DNA of 64,000 nt from an uncultured bacterium (GTDB taxonomy: Bacteria > Elusimicrobiota > Elusimicrobia > Elusimicrobiales > Elusimicrobiaceae). Shown here piece after piece: positions 1-9,888 of this stretch (the stretch's first letter is position 1; each line of letters starts with the position of its first letter). Location: contig CASFFX010000004.1 of the NCBI GenBank assembly GCA_949294085.1, positions 1-64,000 of the forward strand. The letters are read 5' to 3'. Below the pieces are notes generated by a model that searched no databases, had not been told where the DNA came from, and was given only the letters and a program-made list of their open reading frames with translations. The position numbers and the translations under genes were made by a program.

Positions 1-171
1 ATCTTCCGGGTTGGTAATAATTAAAATATCTCTAATCCCCGCCATCATCAGTACCGACAGCGGATAATAAATCATCGGTTTATTGTAAATGGGAAGCAAT
101 ATCTTGGAAATCGGCAAAGACGCCGGATACAACCGGGTGCCAGCTCCCCCTGCTAAAATAAGACCTTTCAT
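1..171 (-). CDS. rmlA: Glucose-1-phosphate thymidylyltransferase, 5' part (cut by window edge)
   Basis: The reverse complement from 171 encodes 57 residues with no stop before the window edge, so only the N-terminus is present. It starts [16 protein letters not shown] and continues with [18 protein letters not shown], the nucleotide-binding G-x-G-T-R and K-P-M-I-Y-Y-P signatures of RmlA/RfbA. The family joins dTTP and glucose-1-phosphate to make dTDP-glucose, the first step towards dTDP-rhamnose and related sugars. The start codon overlaps the stop of the upstream ABC transporter gene as ATGA, so translation is probably coupled. It fits as the last visible gene of the polysaccharide locus. 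The remaining roughly 230 residues lie outside the window. Confidence 0.9.
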   Translation of the reverse strand, partial: MKGLILAGGAGTRLYPASLPISKILLPIYNKPMIYYPLSVLMMAGIRDILIITNPED

Positions 172-1937
172 GCATTTCCCTTCTCTTGTTTCTTAAACTG
201 CATGGAATACAAGGAATAATAAGCACCATGAAGTTTTAATAATTCTTCGTGAGTCCCTTGTTCCACCACTTTTCCGTCATTAATAACCACAATTTTATCT
301 GCATTTTGAATAGTGCTTAAGCGGTGTGCAATTACAATAACGGTGCGGTTTTTCATCAGATTATCTAGCGCTTCTTGCACGACTTTTTCGGACTTATTAT
401 CCAACGCACTGGTAGCTTCGTCCAAAATGACAATCGGCGCATTTTTTACAAACGCCCGAGCAATAGCCAAACGCTGCTTCTGCCCGCCGGATAATAAAAT
501 GCCGCGTTCCCCAATTTGTGTGTCCAGTTTTTGGGGAAGCCCTTTGACAAAATCATCCAGGCACGAATTTTTAAGTGCCTGCCAAATTGTTTCTTCGGAC
601 GCATGCCCATTGCCCAGCAAGATATTTTCGCGCACCGTACCCGAGAACAAAAAATTATCCTGGAACACCATAGCAATATGTCGCCGCAGCGACTTTTGCG
701 AAATATCACGGATATCGGAGCCGTCAATTTTAATGGCTCCTTTTTTGATGTCATACAACCGCGGCAAAAGGGCCGAGATAGTGGTTTTCCCACCGCCCGA
801 ATTTCCTACTAGAGCAATAGTACTGCCCACCGGAATTTCTAAATTAATATCGTGCAAAACTTCCCGCCCGCGAGTATATTCAAAAAATACGTGTTCAAAC
901 ACAATGTCCTTTTTAATCTCTTTGAGCTCCTTGGCCTGCGCATGGTCCTTGATAGTGGGTTGCAAGTCCAAAATATCAAAGATGCGGTCTATCGCCAAAA
1001 AAGATTGCTGTATGGAAATATAATTGTTCCCTACGGACTTAAGCGGCGTATAGAGCATCATAAGCGCCGCAATAAACGCCACAAAGTTACCGCTTGTAAT
1101 TTTGCCGCTTACAATCAAATAGCTTCCGCAGCCAATCACAAAGGCAATCCCGATAGACATAATAATATGCATAAGCGGCGAAAGCCAGTTGGTGCCCTTG
1201 ACCAAATTCATCGCCAAAGCAAAGCGCATATCGGTTACATCGCGGAAACGCTCTTTGAACTCATCTTCCAGCGTAAAGGAACGAATCGTTTTGTTCCCAG
1301 CGAAAGTCTCGTTGTAAATCGTCATAACGTAAGACAGATTTCCCACGGTTTTTGTCATAATATCTTTCATTTTTTTGCGTACGATAGACATGGGGTACAC
1401 AAAGAAAGCCAGTACGGCAATTGCAATAAAAGCCAATTGCCAGGCATTGTAAAACAATACAAACACCAGCGAAATAGAAGAAAATGTTTTGGAAAGGAAT
1501 TGTTTCAGGTTATCTATCAATCCATTCGAAGCCGTTTCTGCATCGTTGGAATAGCGCATCAAAATAGTGCCGGAATTATTCCTATCAAAATAGGAGGTAT
1601 CCATCGATAGCAGTTTGTCGTATAACTTGCGTTTCACGCTGATAGTTATCTTATTGGCCACCCAAGTATTAAAGTAGTTAGAAGCATAAATAAGCACACC
1701 CTGTACAATGGTAAACCCCACAATCAGGAAAGGAATCAAGGCAGAAAAATGAGGCTGCTTGTCCACCATTACCTTATCCATAAAAGGTTTCAAGAACATA
1801 GCCACCACACCGTCCAGCGCGCCCACAGGGACGGTTAAGGCCACGCCCAAGCACGCGCGCCCCCAATAAGGTTTAATATACGGCCACATGCGTTTAAAGT
1901 TAACAATCAATAAATTTTTTTGAAGTAGTTTTTTCAT
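168..1937 (-). CDS. MsbA-like ABC exporter, fused membrane and ATPase domains
   Basis: A half-transporter of 589 residues with an N-terminal six-helix exporter domain (about 20-320) and a C-terminal ATPase. The ATPase shows Walker [10 protein letters not shown] (near 377), the signature LSGGQKQR (near 481), Walker [13 protein letters not shown] (near 500) and the switch histidine in IAHRLST (near 535). Homodimers of this family flip lipid-linked molecules such as lipid A or glycan precursors across the inner membrane. Reading could open 22 codons earlier at 2003, but that stretch lies over the end of the preceding glycosyltransferase, so I place the start at MKKLLQKN (1937), 16 bases after that stop. 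Given its neighbours, the cargo may be a lipid-linked sugar or lipid A; this is inference. Confidence 0.88.
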   Translation of the reverse strand: MKKLLQKNLLIVNFKRMWPYIKPYWGRACLGVALTVPVGALDGVVAMFLKPFMDKVMVDKQPHFSALIPFLIVGFTIVQGVLIYASNYFNTWVANKITISVKRKLYDKLLSMDTSYFDRNNSGTILMRYSNDAETASNGLIDNLKQFLSKTFSSISLVFVLFYNAWQLAFIAIAVLAFFVYPMSIVRKKMKDIMTKTVGNLSYVMTIYNETFAGNKTIRSFTLEDEFKERFRDVTDMRFALAMNLVKGTNWLSPLMHIIMSIGIAFVIGCGSYLIVSGKITSGNFVAFIAALMMLYTPLKSVGNNYISIQQSFLAIDRIFDILDLQPTIKDHAQAKELKEIKKDIVFEHVFFEYTRGREVLHDINLEIPVGSTIALVGNSGGGKTTISALLPRLYDIKKGAIKIDGSDIRDISQKSLRRHIAMVFQDNFLFSGTVRENILLGNGHASEETIWQALKNSCLDDFVKGLPQKLDTQIGERGILLSGGQKQRLAIARAFVKNAPIVILDEATSALDNKSEKVVQEALDNLMKNRTVIVIAHRLSTIQNADKIVVINDGKVVEQGTHEELLKLHGAYYSLYSMQFKKQEKGNA

Positions 1938-1953
1938 AAAGAATAATAAATAG

Positions 1954-2994
1954 TTATAAATATTTGGCAATTTGATTATACAACTGGGTATATTTAAACG
2001 CATAGGTTACTTTTCTCCGTCCCCACATGATACGACTAAGAAATTTATATCTCCATAAACGCCACTTATTTTTATGGGCGAATTTGAAACCTGCGAGTTG
2101 CTTTTGATACATTCGCTTCCATAATACCCCAAAATAAGGAGAAACCGCCGCGTATTGCCAAAATTTTTGTGCTTCTTGTTCCTCTGGCTTGTCCTCAGGT
2201 TTCATGCTTTCCCCAGTAAAATGAATAATAAATGGGTCTTCCTTAGCTTGTAAATATTGTTGAGCAAAAGGAGCCGGTAAATTTTTTTGGAATTGACTGT
2301 CTAAAAAAGGCAAATGCCAAGTAAAATCCCAATTTTGTGTAATAAATTTTACTCTGTTTTGACAAACCGCATTCAAAATATCCTGATCTGCATACATTGG
2401 ATTTGGAACCTTTTTTAAGCACTCCAACAACCTACATGCAAAATTTTCTTTACGCCATTGTTTTAAATTGACCAGCATTACTCCTGCTTGAAAATAATTG
2501 TCTATTGACTCAAGGCCCAACTGATTTTTGAAATATGAGGCATGCTGTTCACCCCAATAATGCGTTGCACGGATAATTTCCATATCCCGCGTAGCCGCCA
2601 AATAGGCGTCTCCCACATCAATAGAGAATAAATCTTTTACATCTTTTTGAACAAGTGTATCTCCGTCCAAATACAACACCTTGTCTTCCTGCGGAAACAA
2701 CTCCGCCAGAAAAAACCGAAAGTATGTCTCTATGGTGAAATGCAAATTTAGAGGGAAAAAATCCCTAGAAAAATGGCGTAGAATTTGTCCGACATCAACG
2801 AATTTTACAGTAAAGTTATCTTCTTGCAGCGACAATAAATTTTTTTGATTTCTAGGAGATAAGCCTGTCTGTAAAATATATACCTGGTAATGTTTCCCCA
2901 ATGTTTTGTGCGCACGCAAAGATTTAATGCTTACATATGTATAAGGAACATAAGCATCATCGCAAGAATAAACAATAGAAAAAGAATCTGCCAT
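1954..2994 (-). CDS. Glycosyltransferase family 8
   Basis: About 346 residues from MADSFSIVYSCDDAYVPYT. This is the GT8 opening: a beta strand followed by C/D-D-x-Y-x-P-Y. The metal-binding DGD is in VLYLDGDTLVQKDV, followed by the Q-A-G-V-M-L-V-N strand and the DQDILNAVC motif typical of LgtC/GspA-type galactosyl- and glucosyltransferases. GT8 enzymes transfer sugars from UDP-sugars with retention of configuration. The basic C-terminal tail (FAHKNKWRLWRYKFLSR) looks membrane-associating. A TTG four codons upstream (3006) could also serve, but the ATG at 2994 follows GGTGAT and is preferred. Sugar and acceptor cannot be read from the sequence. Confidence 0.85.
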   Translation of the reverse strand: MADSFSIVYSCDDAYVPYTYVSIKSLRAHKTLGKHYQVYILQTGLSPRNQKNLLSLQEDNFTVKFVDVGQILRHFSRDFFPLNLHFTIETYFRFFLAELFPQEDKVLYLDGDTLVQKDVKDLFSIDVGDAYLAATRDMEIIRATHYWGEQHASYFKNQLGLESIDNYFQAGVMLVNLKQWRKENFACRLLECLKKVPNPMYADQDILNAVCQNRVKFITQNWDFTWHLPFLDSQFQKNLPAPFAQQYLQAKEDPFIIHFTGESMKPEDKPEEQEAQKFWQYAAVSPYFGVLWKRMYQKQLAGFKFAHKNKWRLWRYKFLSRIMWGRRKVTYAFKYTQLYNQIAKYL

Positions 2995-3064
2995 ATTAAT
3001 CACCAATTGCCCTACAGTCTCGTTTTATCACCACCGTACGGCATTGACTCTAAAGAAAGAATCT

Positions 3065-4222
3065 TCAATATTTTTGTAACACTTGTTGGGTTTTTTTAAT
3101 AGCCTCTTTTATATTCTGCGCATATTTTTTATATAGAGGCCATTTCTTTGAAAGTCTCCAATTGGATTGCAATTTATACTTCAAATACAGCTTTTTTAGA
3201 TATGTTAAGCGCAGAACTTGATAAATTAACTGCCAATCTGGGTTAAAAGGCCCTTTATTTTTGGTATAGAACCCCAGCCTTTTAACGGTATTATTTAAAA
3301 TAATCGTTGGGTAAAAAGGGGTTTTTCTCGCCTCTGTCCAAAAGTCATCCGCCAGCCACTTATTGGGAGTAATCCAGGGTTTAATACTACCAGCATAGTG
3401 GATAATCTTTGGGTGCTGGCGGGCGTTATGATAGGCTTCATACAAATCCTTAGGAAGATGCTCCTTTAAAAATTCATACTCTTGTATATACCAAACATGG
3501 TTCCATGCTAAAGGCAACGGATAATTATGGCCTTCACACACAATATTTATTAAATCTTGATCCCAATAATTGGGTTTTTTAATACGTTCCAATGCCTGCA
3601 AACAAAGCTTAGAAAAATTATTTTTACGCAGCTGTTCGGCATTCATAATCAATATACCATCATTGCAATAGTGCGTCATAGTTTTAAGCTCTAAAAAATT
3701 AAGAAGGTATTCTTTAAATGTCATCCCTATACCCTCTGGCCTAATCGCTCCTTCATAAGCGGCATAAATCGTCCACACATTGGGAGCCATAGCAACCCAT
3801 TTATCTTTAATATCTAGAAAATATAACTGAGCGACATCCTCTTTTATTATAATATCAGAATCCAACCAAAGATATTTTTTATAACATAAAAAGACCTCCG
3901 GAATAAATATTCTAAAATAAGCCTCCAAGGAAATATAACGGCTCAAATATAATTTCGCTTGAATTTCTAGAGGAATAAATGGAGCAAAATTTAAAAACCT
4001 TAACGAAATATTAGGGTACCCTTGAATCATTTGAAGCAAAATATGTTTCTCTTGCTCGGTTGCATCCGCAATAAGCAGCCACACATCATAAGTATATTCC
4101 TTATGAGAACAGGATATTAAGGACTGAAAAGCTGCCGCGAAAACCGGCAAATAATTGCGGTTACAGGCAAAAAATACGGGAATATTTTTCTCTCCGGGAA
4201 AGGCGGGTTTAAACGTTTTCAT
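3065..4222 (-). CDS. Glycosyltransferase family 8
   Basis: 385 residues. The GT8 core starts at NIPVFFACNRNYLPVF, has the metal-binding DSD in YLWLDSDIIIKEDV, the YCNDGILIMNAEQLR strand and YWDQDLINIVCEG, and ends with a basic tail (about 320-385) rich in Lys and Tyr. Its ATG shares one base with the upstream GT8 stop (TAATG), so the pair is probably translated in series. It is diverged from the neighbouring GT8 genes, notably N rather than D in the opening CN-R-N-Y motif and a shorter Asp-box region, which suggests a different donor or acceptor. Likely acts on the cytoplasmic membrane face; donor unknown. Confidence 0.83.
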   Translation of the reverse strand: MKTFKPAFPGEKNIPVFFACNRNYLPVFAAAFQSLISCSHKEYTYDVWLLIADATEQEKHILLQMIQGYPNISLRFLNFAPFIPLEIQAKLYLSRYISLEAYFRIFIPEVFLCYKKYLWLDSDIIIKEDVAQLYFLDIKDKWVAMAPNVWTIYAAYEGAIRPEGIGMTFKEYLLNFLELKTMTHYCNDGILIMNAEQLRKNNFSKLCLQALERIKKPNYWDQDLINIVCEGHNYPLPLAWNHVWYIQEYEFLKEHLPKDLYEAYHNARQHPKIIHYAGSIKPWITPNKWLADDFWTEARKTPFYPTIILNNTVKRLGFYTKNKGPFNPDWQLIYQVLRLTYLKKLYLKYKLQSNWRLSKKWPLYKKYAQNIKEAIKKTQQVLQKY

Positions 4223-5388
4223 TATTTATGCTCCTTTATCAAAAAATGAATAGACTGCAACCGAGTTTTCACCTCGTTATATTTATTTCTATACTTTTCC
4301 CGTTTTGCCTTGCTGAAATGGAAATGTTTTTTAAAACGGTACAGCCAGTATTTATATTTTAACGATGTATAATGGGCTAAATCAAACACACTCTGATAAT
4401 TAAGCCGATGTTTTTCTTTATTTACAATTTCATTTATTTTTTTATTGATATTTTCGTATAATAGTTCTTCATAAAACACCGTATTTTGGGCCTTCTGCCA
4501 AAACAACTGGGCGTTTTGCTTATCAGGCGCCATCCAAGGGCGTGTATTGCTGCAATAATGAATAATATAAAAATCTTCAAATACTTCCTGTATCTTCTCA
4601 AACAAATCATACGGCAGATACTTAAGGGCCTCCCGCTCCGTTACCGGCAGATGCCATTGAAAGTTCCACCGCTGGTCAAAATATTTTACTTTCCCTCTGC
4701 AAACAAAATTTAATACATCTTGGTCGACAAGCAGGGGTTTTTCTATATAATTAAAGAAATTTAAGCATTTCTTAAGTAAATTAGCGGCCCGGCAAGCATC
4801 TAAATTAAACACAAGCACACCTGCTTGAAAGTAGCCGGCAATATCCTCTAAATGTGCTTTTTGTGTAAAGTAATTATAGGCATATTTATATTTTTCCACA
4901 CCCGCCTTTCCGGCAAACCAGTTAATATAAACCCCAATGTCCAACGCCGCCCCCAACATATTATCTTCCAAATCCACCGCATATAGGTCCGCTATATCTC
5001 TACACACCAAAACATCCGCATCTAAATACACTATTTTGCGATAGGCTTGAAAAATATCCGGAATAAAAAACCGTGCATATGTGGACAAAGTATAACGGTC
5101 CCTAATATAAAAACGCTTGCTGGAAGCTTGTTCAAAGAAAGGCGTAACATTAACAAAGCGTATTGAAAAATTCGGCTTATCCTTTACAAGACCCAACACC
5201 CGTTGTTTATTCCATTCTGGGATTTTATCTTCCAGAATAATAATGTCATAATTATTTTTAATTGAAGAAGAGTGAACAATACTACTAATACAGACGCCCA
5301 AATAAGACACAAAATTAGCATCACAAGAAAAACAAACCGGAATATTGTTCTGCGCAAACGCAGGCAAAATGAGATCTTTTTCTGACAT
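4222..5388 (-). CDS. Glycosyltransferase family 8
   Basis: 388 residues. Starts MSEKDLILPAFAQNNIPVCF, then SCDANFVSYLGVCISSIV. The metal site DAD lies in IVYLDADVLVCRDI, followed by YFQAGVLVFNLDACR and VDQDVLNFVCRGKV. The tail beyond about residue 320 is strongly basic. The linker ILPAFAQNNIPV closely resembles ILLPAFSTNNIPV in the GT8 module of the giant upstream gene, so these two modules look like recent paralogues. The start is 1 base after the upstream stop, consistent with one transcript. Activity is inferred to be a retaining transfer from a UDP-sugar; substrate unknown. Confidence 0.84.
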   Translation of the reverse strand: MSEKDLILPAFAQNNIPVCFSCDANFVSYLGVCISSIVHSSSIKNNYDIIILEDKIPEWNKQRVLGLVKDKPNFSIRFVNVTPFFEQASSKRFYIRDRYTLSTYARFFIPDIFQAYRKIVYLDADVLVCRDIADLYAVDLEDNMLGAALDIGVYINWFAGKAGVEKYKYAYNYFTQKAHLEDIAGYFQAGVLVFNLDACRAANLLKKCLNFFNYIEKPLLVDQDVLNFVCRGKVKYFDQRWNFQWHLPVTEREALKYLPYDLFEKIQEVFEDFYIIHYCSNTRPWMAPDKQNAQLFWQKAQNTVFYEELLYENINKKINEIVNKEKHRLNYQSVFDLAHYTSLKYKYWLYRFKKHFHFSKAKREKYRNKYNEVKTRLQSIHFLIKEHK

Positions 5389-5389
5389 A

Positions 5390-8300
5390 TTATTTTCCTC
5401 TTTGGTGCGGATAAAATATGAAGTTTTTTAAATCCGTCCTGGCATTTGAAATTCCTATCTCATCAGGAGAAAGGCCATATTTCCATAAACAATAAGAAAA
5501 AGAAAGCTGGTCACGAGGCACAAAATCTTTTAACAAGTTCCACCATAATTGCATAATTTCTTTTACTTTCACATCCGTATGACGGCGGTAAATAATGTTG
5601 TTTTCATTCATCCCGTAATTTCCCGGGAAACCCTCCGCCAAGAATTTACTCCGCAAGCGGGCCACATTTTCCGCTTGCTGCGGATAGTGCCGGGTGTACC
5701 AGTCCATTTCCTGATATAAACAAGTGGTAGAAAAATGAATAGGTACCAACAAAGAAGAATTTCTGTTTTCAATCGTATCAAATATGTAAGGAGTCAAAAT
5801 ATTACAATTTGAATCTATATACAGGCTTTCTTCAATCTCAGCAGGGAATAAGTCATACGGAAGTATTTTATGATAGCGATTGTTTAAAATATTATTTCCA
5901 GTCTGTATCGCCAATTCTTTAATTTCCCAAACTCCCACCTTTCCTTGTTTTAACAAAGATACGTCGTCTGTAAAACAAATATAACGCCACCCGGGATGAA
6001 CAAATTTATGATTTATTAAAGAATCATAATTACCGGTTAAACACGTATATACCACACGGCTTTTTCTGCCTTCGGCATTCGCTGCCCAATATTTTCTTAT
6101 GTCGTCCAGGCTGGTTTGGTCTTCCGTTGCCCGGCATACATAATGCCCTAACTTTTTACCATTATAAATATAATCCAGCAAGGGATTGCTGCGGCAGGCA
6201 TTCAGCTTCATATACTCCCGCGTGTGAAATACAGGGTTTGGATTATATCCCTTCTTCCAGCCTTTGCGGCAATAATGAGTAATAGCCTCTTCTTGAGGCA
6301 CCCCATATTTTTGGCTGTAATACTGTTTATCAAACAATTTGGAGGATTCTATTGCTTGAATATCCGTAATCCCGTTTGGAACGGTTTTATAAAAACCGGA
6401 AAATTTATTTAGCAAGAAAGAGGCTTTTTTCAAACGCTTTTCCGTCAATTGTATAAGCTCTTTACGCTTTTTGCGGTTCCAAAATATAAATTTGTTTAAA
6501 AATTTTAAAAATTTATATTTGCGCTTTTTCTGTTCATAAAAATGCGTATATATTACTGTATCCCAATCAATCGTCCAGTTATCGAGATCCATATATTTTT
6601 GGACATACCCAGCCGTAATGCCAAAAAATAAGGTTTCCGTAAACGGCGTATTAAACGCATATTTCCAGAAATATTCCCCCAATATCCATTTGGGGTTATG
6701 CCAAGGCTTTTCCGGCCCGGTAAAATGAATGATTTTAGGATTTTGCCGCGCTTTTACAAATTGCTGAAACAGCGTTTCCGGAATATACCCTTTAAAATAA
6801 TTACAACTCTTAATATGTGTGACATGATTCCAAGAGCTTTCCAACAATTTCACTTTTCCATAGCAAATAGAATTTAAAATATCTTGGTCAACATAAAAAG
6901 GATTAGGCAATTCTTTCAGCTTATTCATAAACTGACTATAAATATTATTTTCTCGCAACAGCTTAATATTTAAGAGCAATACCCCGGCCTGAAAATATTG
7001 ATTGATATCCTTCACCCCCAAAGTATGTTGGAAATAATCTCTATACGTTTGGTCACGGTCAGGCATTGTTTTGCCCAAATTAGCCTGGCAAATAGCTGCA
7101 GCATCCGGCGTTGCCGCCAACAAATAAGAAGTTATATCCGTATCATAAAGTTGGGCGACATCTCGACACGCAATAACATCTGTATCCAAATACAAAACTT
7201 TCTCATACAATTGACAGAGTTGAGGAATAAGAATTCTAAAATAGGTGGCAATGGAGTAAAAATTATGTACAAATAAGTTTGGCTTTATTTTTTCTAATTG
7301 GGAAGAAATATCTATAATACGAATGGAAACGTTTTTTCTGCCTTTAGCCAACATGCGTATTTTGTCTTGGTTATCGGCTGAAATATCCGTATGGAGCAAA
7401 ATAATGTCATAATTTTTTTCTTTAGACGCGTTTTGAATGATGGAATTAATAGTAATTGCACCATACGGGGCATAATTATTATCACACGCCAACACTACAG
7501 GAATATTGTTTGTAGAAAAAGCGGGTAAGAGAATCTCATCGTTTTTGACTTTTGTATTATGAGAGATAAGATCTTTTAAATCTTTATTTGAACACAAATA
7601 GGAAGGACTTTCATGTACATCAAAAAGATTTAATAACTTATACTGTTTATAAAGTATTTTTTCCAATTCTTTTAGTGAGCCTTCCAAATTATCCATATAT
7701 TGTTTGAATGCTTTATATGAAATTGTAAAATAATTTCCATTATATAACGGATATCCACCTTTTTGTTCGGCAAAAAATTTTTGAAATCTCTGTTTTACAA
7801 GCTCTTTTTCGGAAGGATAAAGCAAATCAACAAGTGCTTTTATAAATTTATCCTTAAAAAAATAGATGTTAGTCACAAACATAGAGGGATGAGCAGCTTC
7901 TTGTTGAAAATAGTAATCAAAAGTTTTATATTTAATTTTTTCTTTGAATATATCAAAACGATTCTGATCTATATAATCTTCAAATCTTAAACCCAAATAA
8001 TCCGTTAAAATTTTTGAATACGCAAGCTTCCTAATGATTTTACTATCCCCATTATCAAACAGCATGCTATTAAACATTTTGTTATCCCCAAGAATCATAG
8101 ATATATAAAGGGAAATGAGTTCTGTTTGATAAAAAGCAAAATTTAACTGGTGTATATTTTTTATATTATATGGCTGGAAATAGCTAAAAGCGACATCCCC
8201 ATAAAGGCATAGCTTAATATTAAATTTTTTATAAAGCAAATAACCCAAATAAGTAGAATTACAAGGATTCCAAAGAAGATCAATGGATTCCAACATTTTT

Positions 8301-8767
8301 TTAAAACATATAACAACAGGCGTACGATAATGGGCACAACGATTGATCATCCCTTCCAAATATTGGGATTGTTTATCAGTTGTCCAAGAAAACTCAATCA
8401 TGCGCTCTTTAAGTTCATCTCTAAAAGTTAAATAAATAGAGTAGGAATCGAGACCATAACTATTCCAAAAAAGGTAGTTTTCACCTTTACTAAAATCATG
8501 GGGCTTGCCTTCTTTTGCCAAATCAATAGTTATTTTTTCGAAACAATCTGATAATTTTGCTTGTTTGATATAGCGTTCTACCATCTGAAACACATCTAAA
8601 TTATCGTATTCCAGCGGTTCAGAAAATTCAGCCTCAAAAGGAAAAACTTGTTTATCATATCTTACATATTGCTTAGTTTTGGGGACAATTCCTTCAAAAG
8701 TTACAATTACATCGAATGCCAAACGTTCTTTTTTAATATCAAAATTAGTAAATAGACAACTATTCAT
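5390..8767 (-). CDS. Giant multidomain glycosyltransferase: unknown N-domain + GT8 + TOD1-like C-domain
   Basis: 1,125 residues, about three times a usual GT8. Residues 1-405 match nothing I recognise; they include KGENYLFWNSYGLDSYS and a PVVICFKKMLESIDLLW stretch. Residues about 408-705 are a complete GT8 module with LACDNNYAPYG, VLYLDTDVIACRDV (metal DTD), QAGVLLLNIK, VDQDILNSICYG and IIHFTGPEKPW. Residues about 800-870 hold the FDKQYYSQKYG...HYCRKGWKKGYNPNPVF motif often seen as a spacer in bacterial multidomain glycosyltransferases. From about 900, VVYTCLTGNYDSL, ICFTDD and LYIDSNCNI look like a DUF616/TOD1-type glycosyltransferase. Two catalytic modules in one chain suggest stepwise addition of two sugars. 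The gene is visibly AT-rich, most of all in its first 400 codons, suggesting acquisition. Confidence 0.8.
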   Translation of the reverse strand: MNSCLFTNFDIKKERLAFDVIVTFEGIVPKTKQYVRYDKQVFPFEAEFSEPLEYDNLDVFQMVERYIKQAKLSDCFEKITIDLAKEGKPHDFSKGENYLFWNSYGLDSYSIYLTFRDELKERMIEFSWTTDKQSQYLEGMINRCAHYRTPVVICFKKMLESIDLLWNPCNSTYLGYLLYKKFNIKLCLYGDVAFSYFQPYNIKNIHQLNFAFYQTELISLYISMILGDNKMFNSMLFDNGDSKIIRKLAYSKILTDYLGLRFEDYIDQNRFDIFKEKIKYKTFDYYFQQEAAHPSMFVTNIYFFKDKFIKALVDLLYPSEKELVKQRFQKFFAEQKGGYPLYNGNYFTISYKAFKQYMDNLEGSLKELEKILYKQYKLLNLFDVHESPSYLCSNKDLKDLISHNTKVKNDEILLPAFSTNNIPVVLACDNNYAPYGAITINSIIQNASKEKNYDIILLHTDISADNQDKIRMLAKGRKNVSIRIIDISSQLEKIKPNLFVHNFYSIATYFRILIPQLCQLYEKVLYLDTDVIACRDVAQLYDTDITSYLLAATPDAAAICQANLGKTMPDRDQTYRDYFQHTLGVKDINQYFQAGVLLLNIKLLRENNIYSQFMNKLKELPNPFYVDQDILNSICYGKVKLLESSWNHVTHIKSCNYFKGYIPETLFQQFVKARQNPKIIHFTGPEKPWHNPKWILGEYFWKYAFNTPFTETLFFGITAGYVQKYMDLDNWTIDWDTVIYTHFYEQKKRKYKFLKFLNKFIFWNRKKRKELIQLTEKRLKKASFLLNKFSGFYKTVPNGITDIQAIESSKLFDKQYYSQKYGVPQEEAITHYCRKGWKKGYNPNPVFHTREYMKLNACRSNPLLDYIYNGKKLGHYVCRATEDQTSLDDIRKYWAANAEGRKSRVVYTCLTGNYDSLINHKFVHPGWRYICFTDDVSLLKQGKVGVWEIKELAIQTGNNILNNRYHKILPYDLFPAEIEESLYIDSNCNILTPYIFDTIENRNSSLLVPIHFSTTCLYQEMDWYTRHYPQQAENVARLRSKFLAEGFPGNYGMNENNIIYRRHTDVKVKEIMQLWWNLLKDFVPRDQLSFSYCLWKYGLSPDEIGISNARTDLKNFIFYPHQRGK

Positions 8768-8866
8768 AATCGTTATACCCTCATTCTAAAGCGTATATAT
8801 TTTTATAGTTTGTTTCTGATTGCTAGCTAAAAGTGAACTAAAACTTGTCTAAATCGAACACAACAC

Positions 8867-8882
8867 TGGTTGATTATAACCA
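8867..8882 (-). promoter_or_regulatory. Possible promoter/operator: TATAAT inside a small inverted repeat
   Basis: The only notable signal in the 149-base gap between the UDP-glucuronate epimerase gene and the giant glycosyltransferase gene. TGGTTGATTATAACCA has 5-base arms around a minus-strand TATAAT (8873-8878). It would drive the giant gene and the GT8 genes downstream. I see no convincing -35 box, and the 100-base leader that would result is AT-rich. Confidence 0.28.
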
Positions 8883-8916
8883 ATTAAAAATTTTATATTT
8901 ACTTTATCAGTTTCTT

Positions 8917-9876
8917 TTAACCAGCTGATCTTTGCTCAGACCATTCAATAAATTTACGCACGCCCTCTTCAAAGCTAGTTTTTGGATAATAATTTAGCAG
9001 GCGCTTAGCTTTGCCATAATCGCAAACGGTCCTATCCACATCTCCCGGTTGCATTGGCAAATAAGAAATTTTGGCTTTTTTACCTAAAACTTTTTCAATA
9101 GTGCCAATCATATCTTTGAGTGTAATAGGCTCTCCGCCACCGAGGTTTATGATTTCATACGGGGTTTTATCATAATTGATAGCGGCACACACCCCGGAAA
9201 CAATATCATCAATATAAGTATAGTCCCGACAACTGGACCCATCCCCATACAACGGAATAGGTTGGGAGTTTTTAATTAATCTGGTAAATTTATTAATTGC
9301 CAAATCCGGCCGCTGACGGGGTCCAAACACCGTAAAGAAACGCAAACATATAGAAGTTATATGATACAAATGACAATAGGTATAAATAATTTGTTCACAG
9401 GCCGATTTAGTAGCCGCATACGGAGAAATAGGCTGCGTTACTTTTAAATCTTCGGTAAATTTTTCTGCTTTACAATTTCCATATACTGAAGAAGAAGAGG
9501 CAAACACTAATTTTTTAACATTATACTCCCGCATACATTCCAATATATTCATAGTACCGTTTATGTTCGTTTGAACATAAGCCAGTGGGTTCTCCAGCGA
9601 AGGGCGCACTCCTGCACGGGCCGCTAAATGGACCACTTGGTCAACGTGATGGGCAGAAAAAATTTGTTTTAATACAGGCAAATCCTCAATATCGGCGCGA
9701 TATAAAACATAATTAGGATTATCCTTATGCGGCAATACGTTTTGTTCTTTTAAATTAGGGTCATAATACGCATTAAAATTATCAACCACAATAATCTTAT
9801 ACCCTAACGGCAACAGATAATCAGCAACACAAGAACCAATAAACCCTGCCCCACCTGTAATTAAAATTGTCTGCAT
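8917..9876 (-). CDS. UDP-glucuronate 4-epimerase-like NAD-dependent epimerase
   Basis: 319 residues, an extended short-chain dehydrogenase. The Rossmann motif is GGAGFIG (7-13), followed by VVDNFNAYYDPNLKEQNV, a hallmark of the UDP-glucuronate epimerase branch (LpsL/CapI type). Then come FASSSSVYG, the catalytic Y-x-x-x-K in PYAATKSACE, and FGPRQRPDLAINKF. The expected reaction is reversible conversion of UDP-GlcA to UDP-GalA on a transiently oxidised C4. It would take UDP-GlcA made by the Ugd encoded at 13,015-14,316. The gene sits 12 bases after glf on the same strand. A closely related UDP-sugar 4-epimerase with other specificity cannot be excluded. Confidence 0.85.
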   Translation of the reverse strand: MQTILITGGAGFIGSCVADYLLPLGYKIIVVDNFNAYYDPNLKEQNVLPHKDNPNYVLYRADIEDLPVLKQIFSAHHVDQVVHLAARAGVRPSLENPLAYVQTNINGTMNILECMREYNVKKLVFASSSSVYGNCKAEKFTEDLKVTQPISPYAATKSACEQIIYTYCHLYHITSICLRFFTVFGPRQRPDLAINKFTRLIKNSQPIPLYGDGSSCRDYTYIDDIVSGVCAAINYDKTPYEIINLGGGEPITLKDMIGTIEKVLGKKAKISYLPMQPGDVDRTVCDYGKAKRLLNYYPKTSFEEGVRKFIEWSEQRSAG

Positions 9877-9888
9877 AAGCTTACTCCC

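Noticed and set aside
1938-2003. 22-codon N-terminal extension of the ABC exporter
   Set aside because: It overlaps the preceding glycosyltransferase in another frame and lacks a ribosome-binding site.
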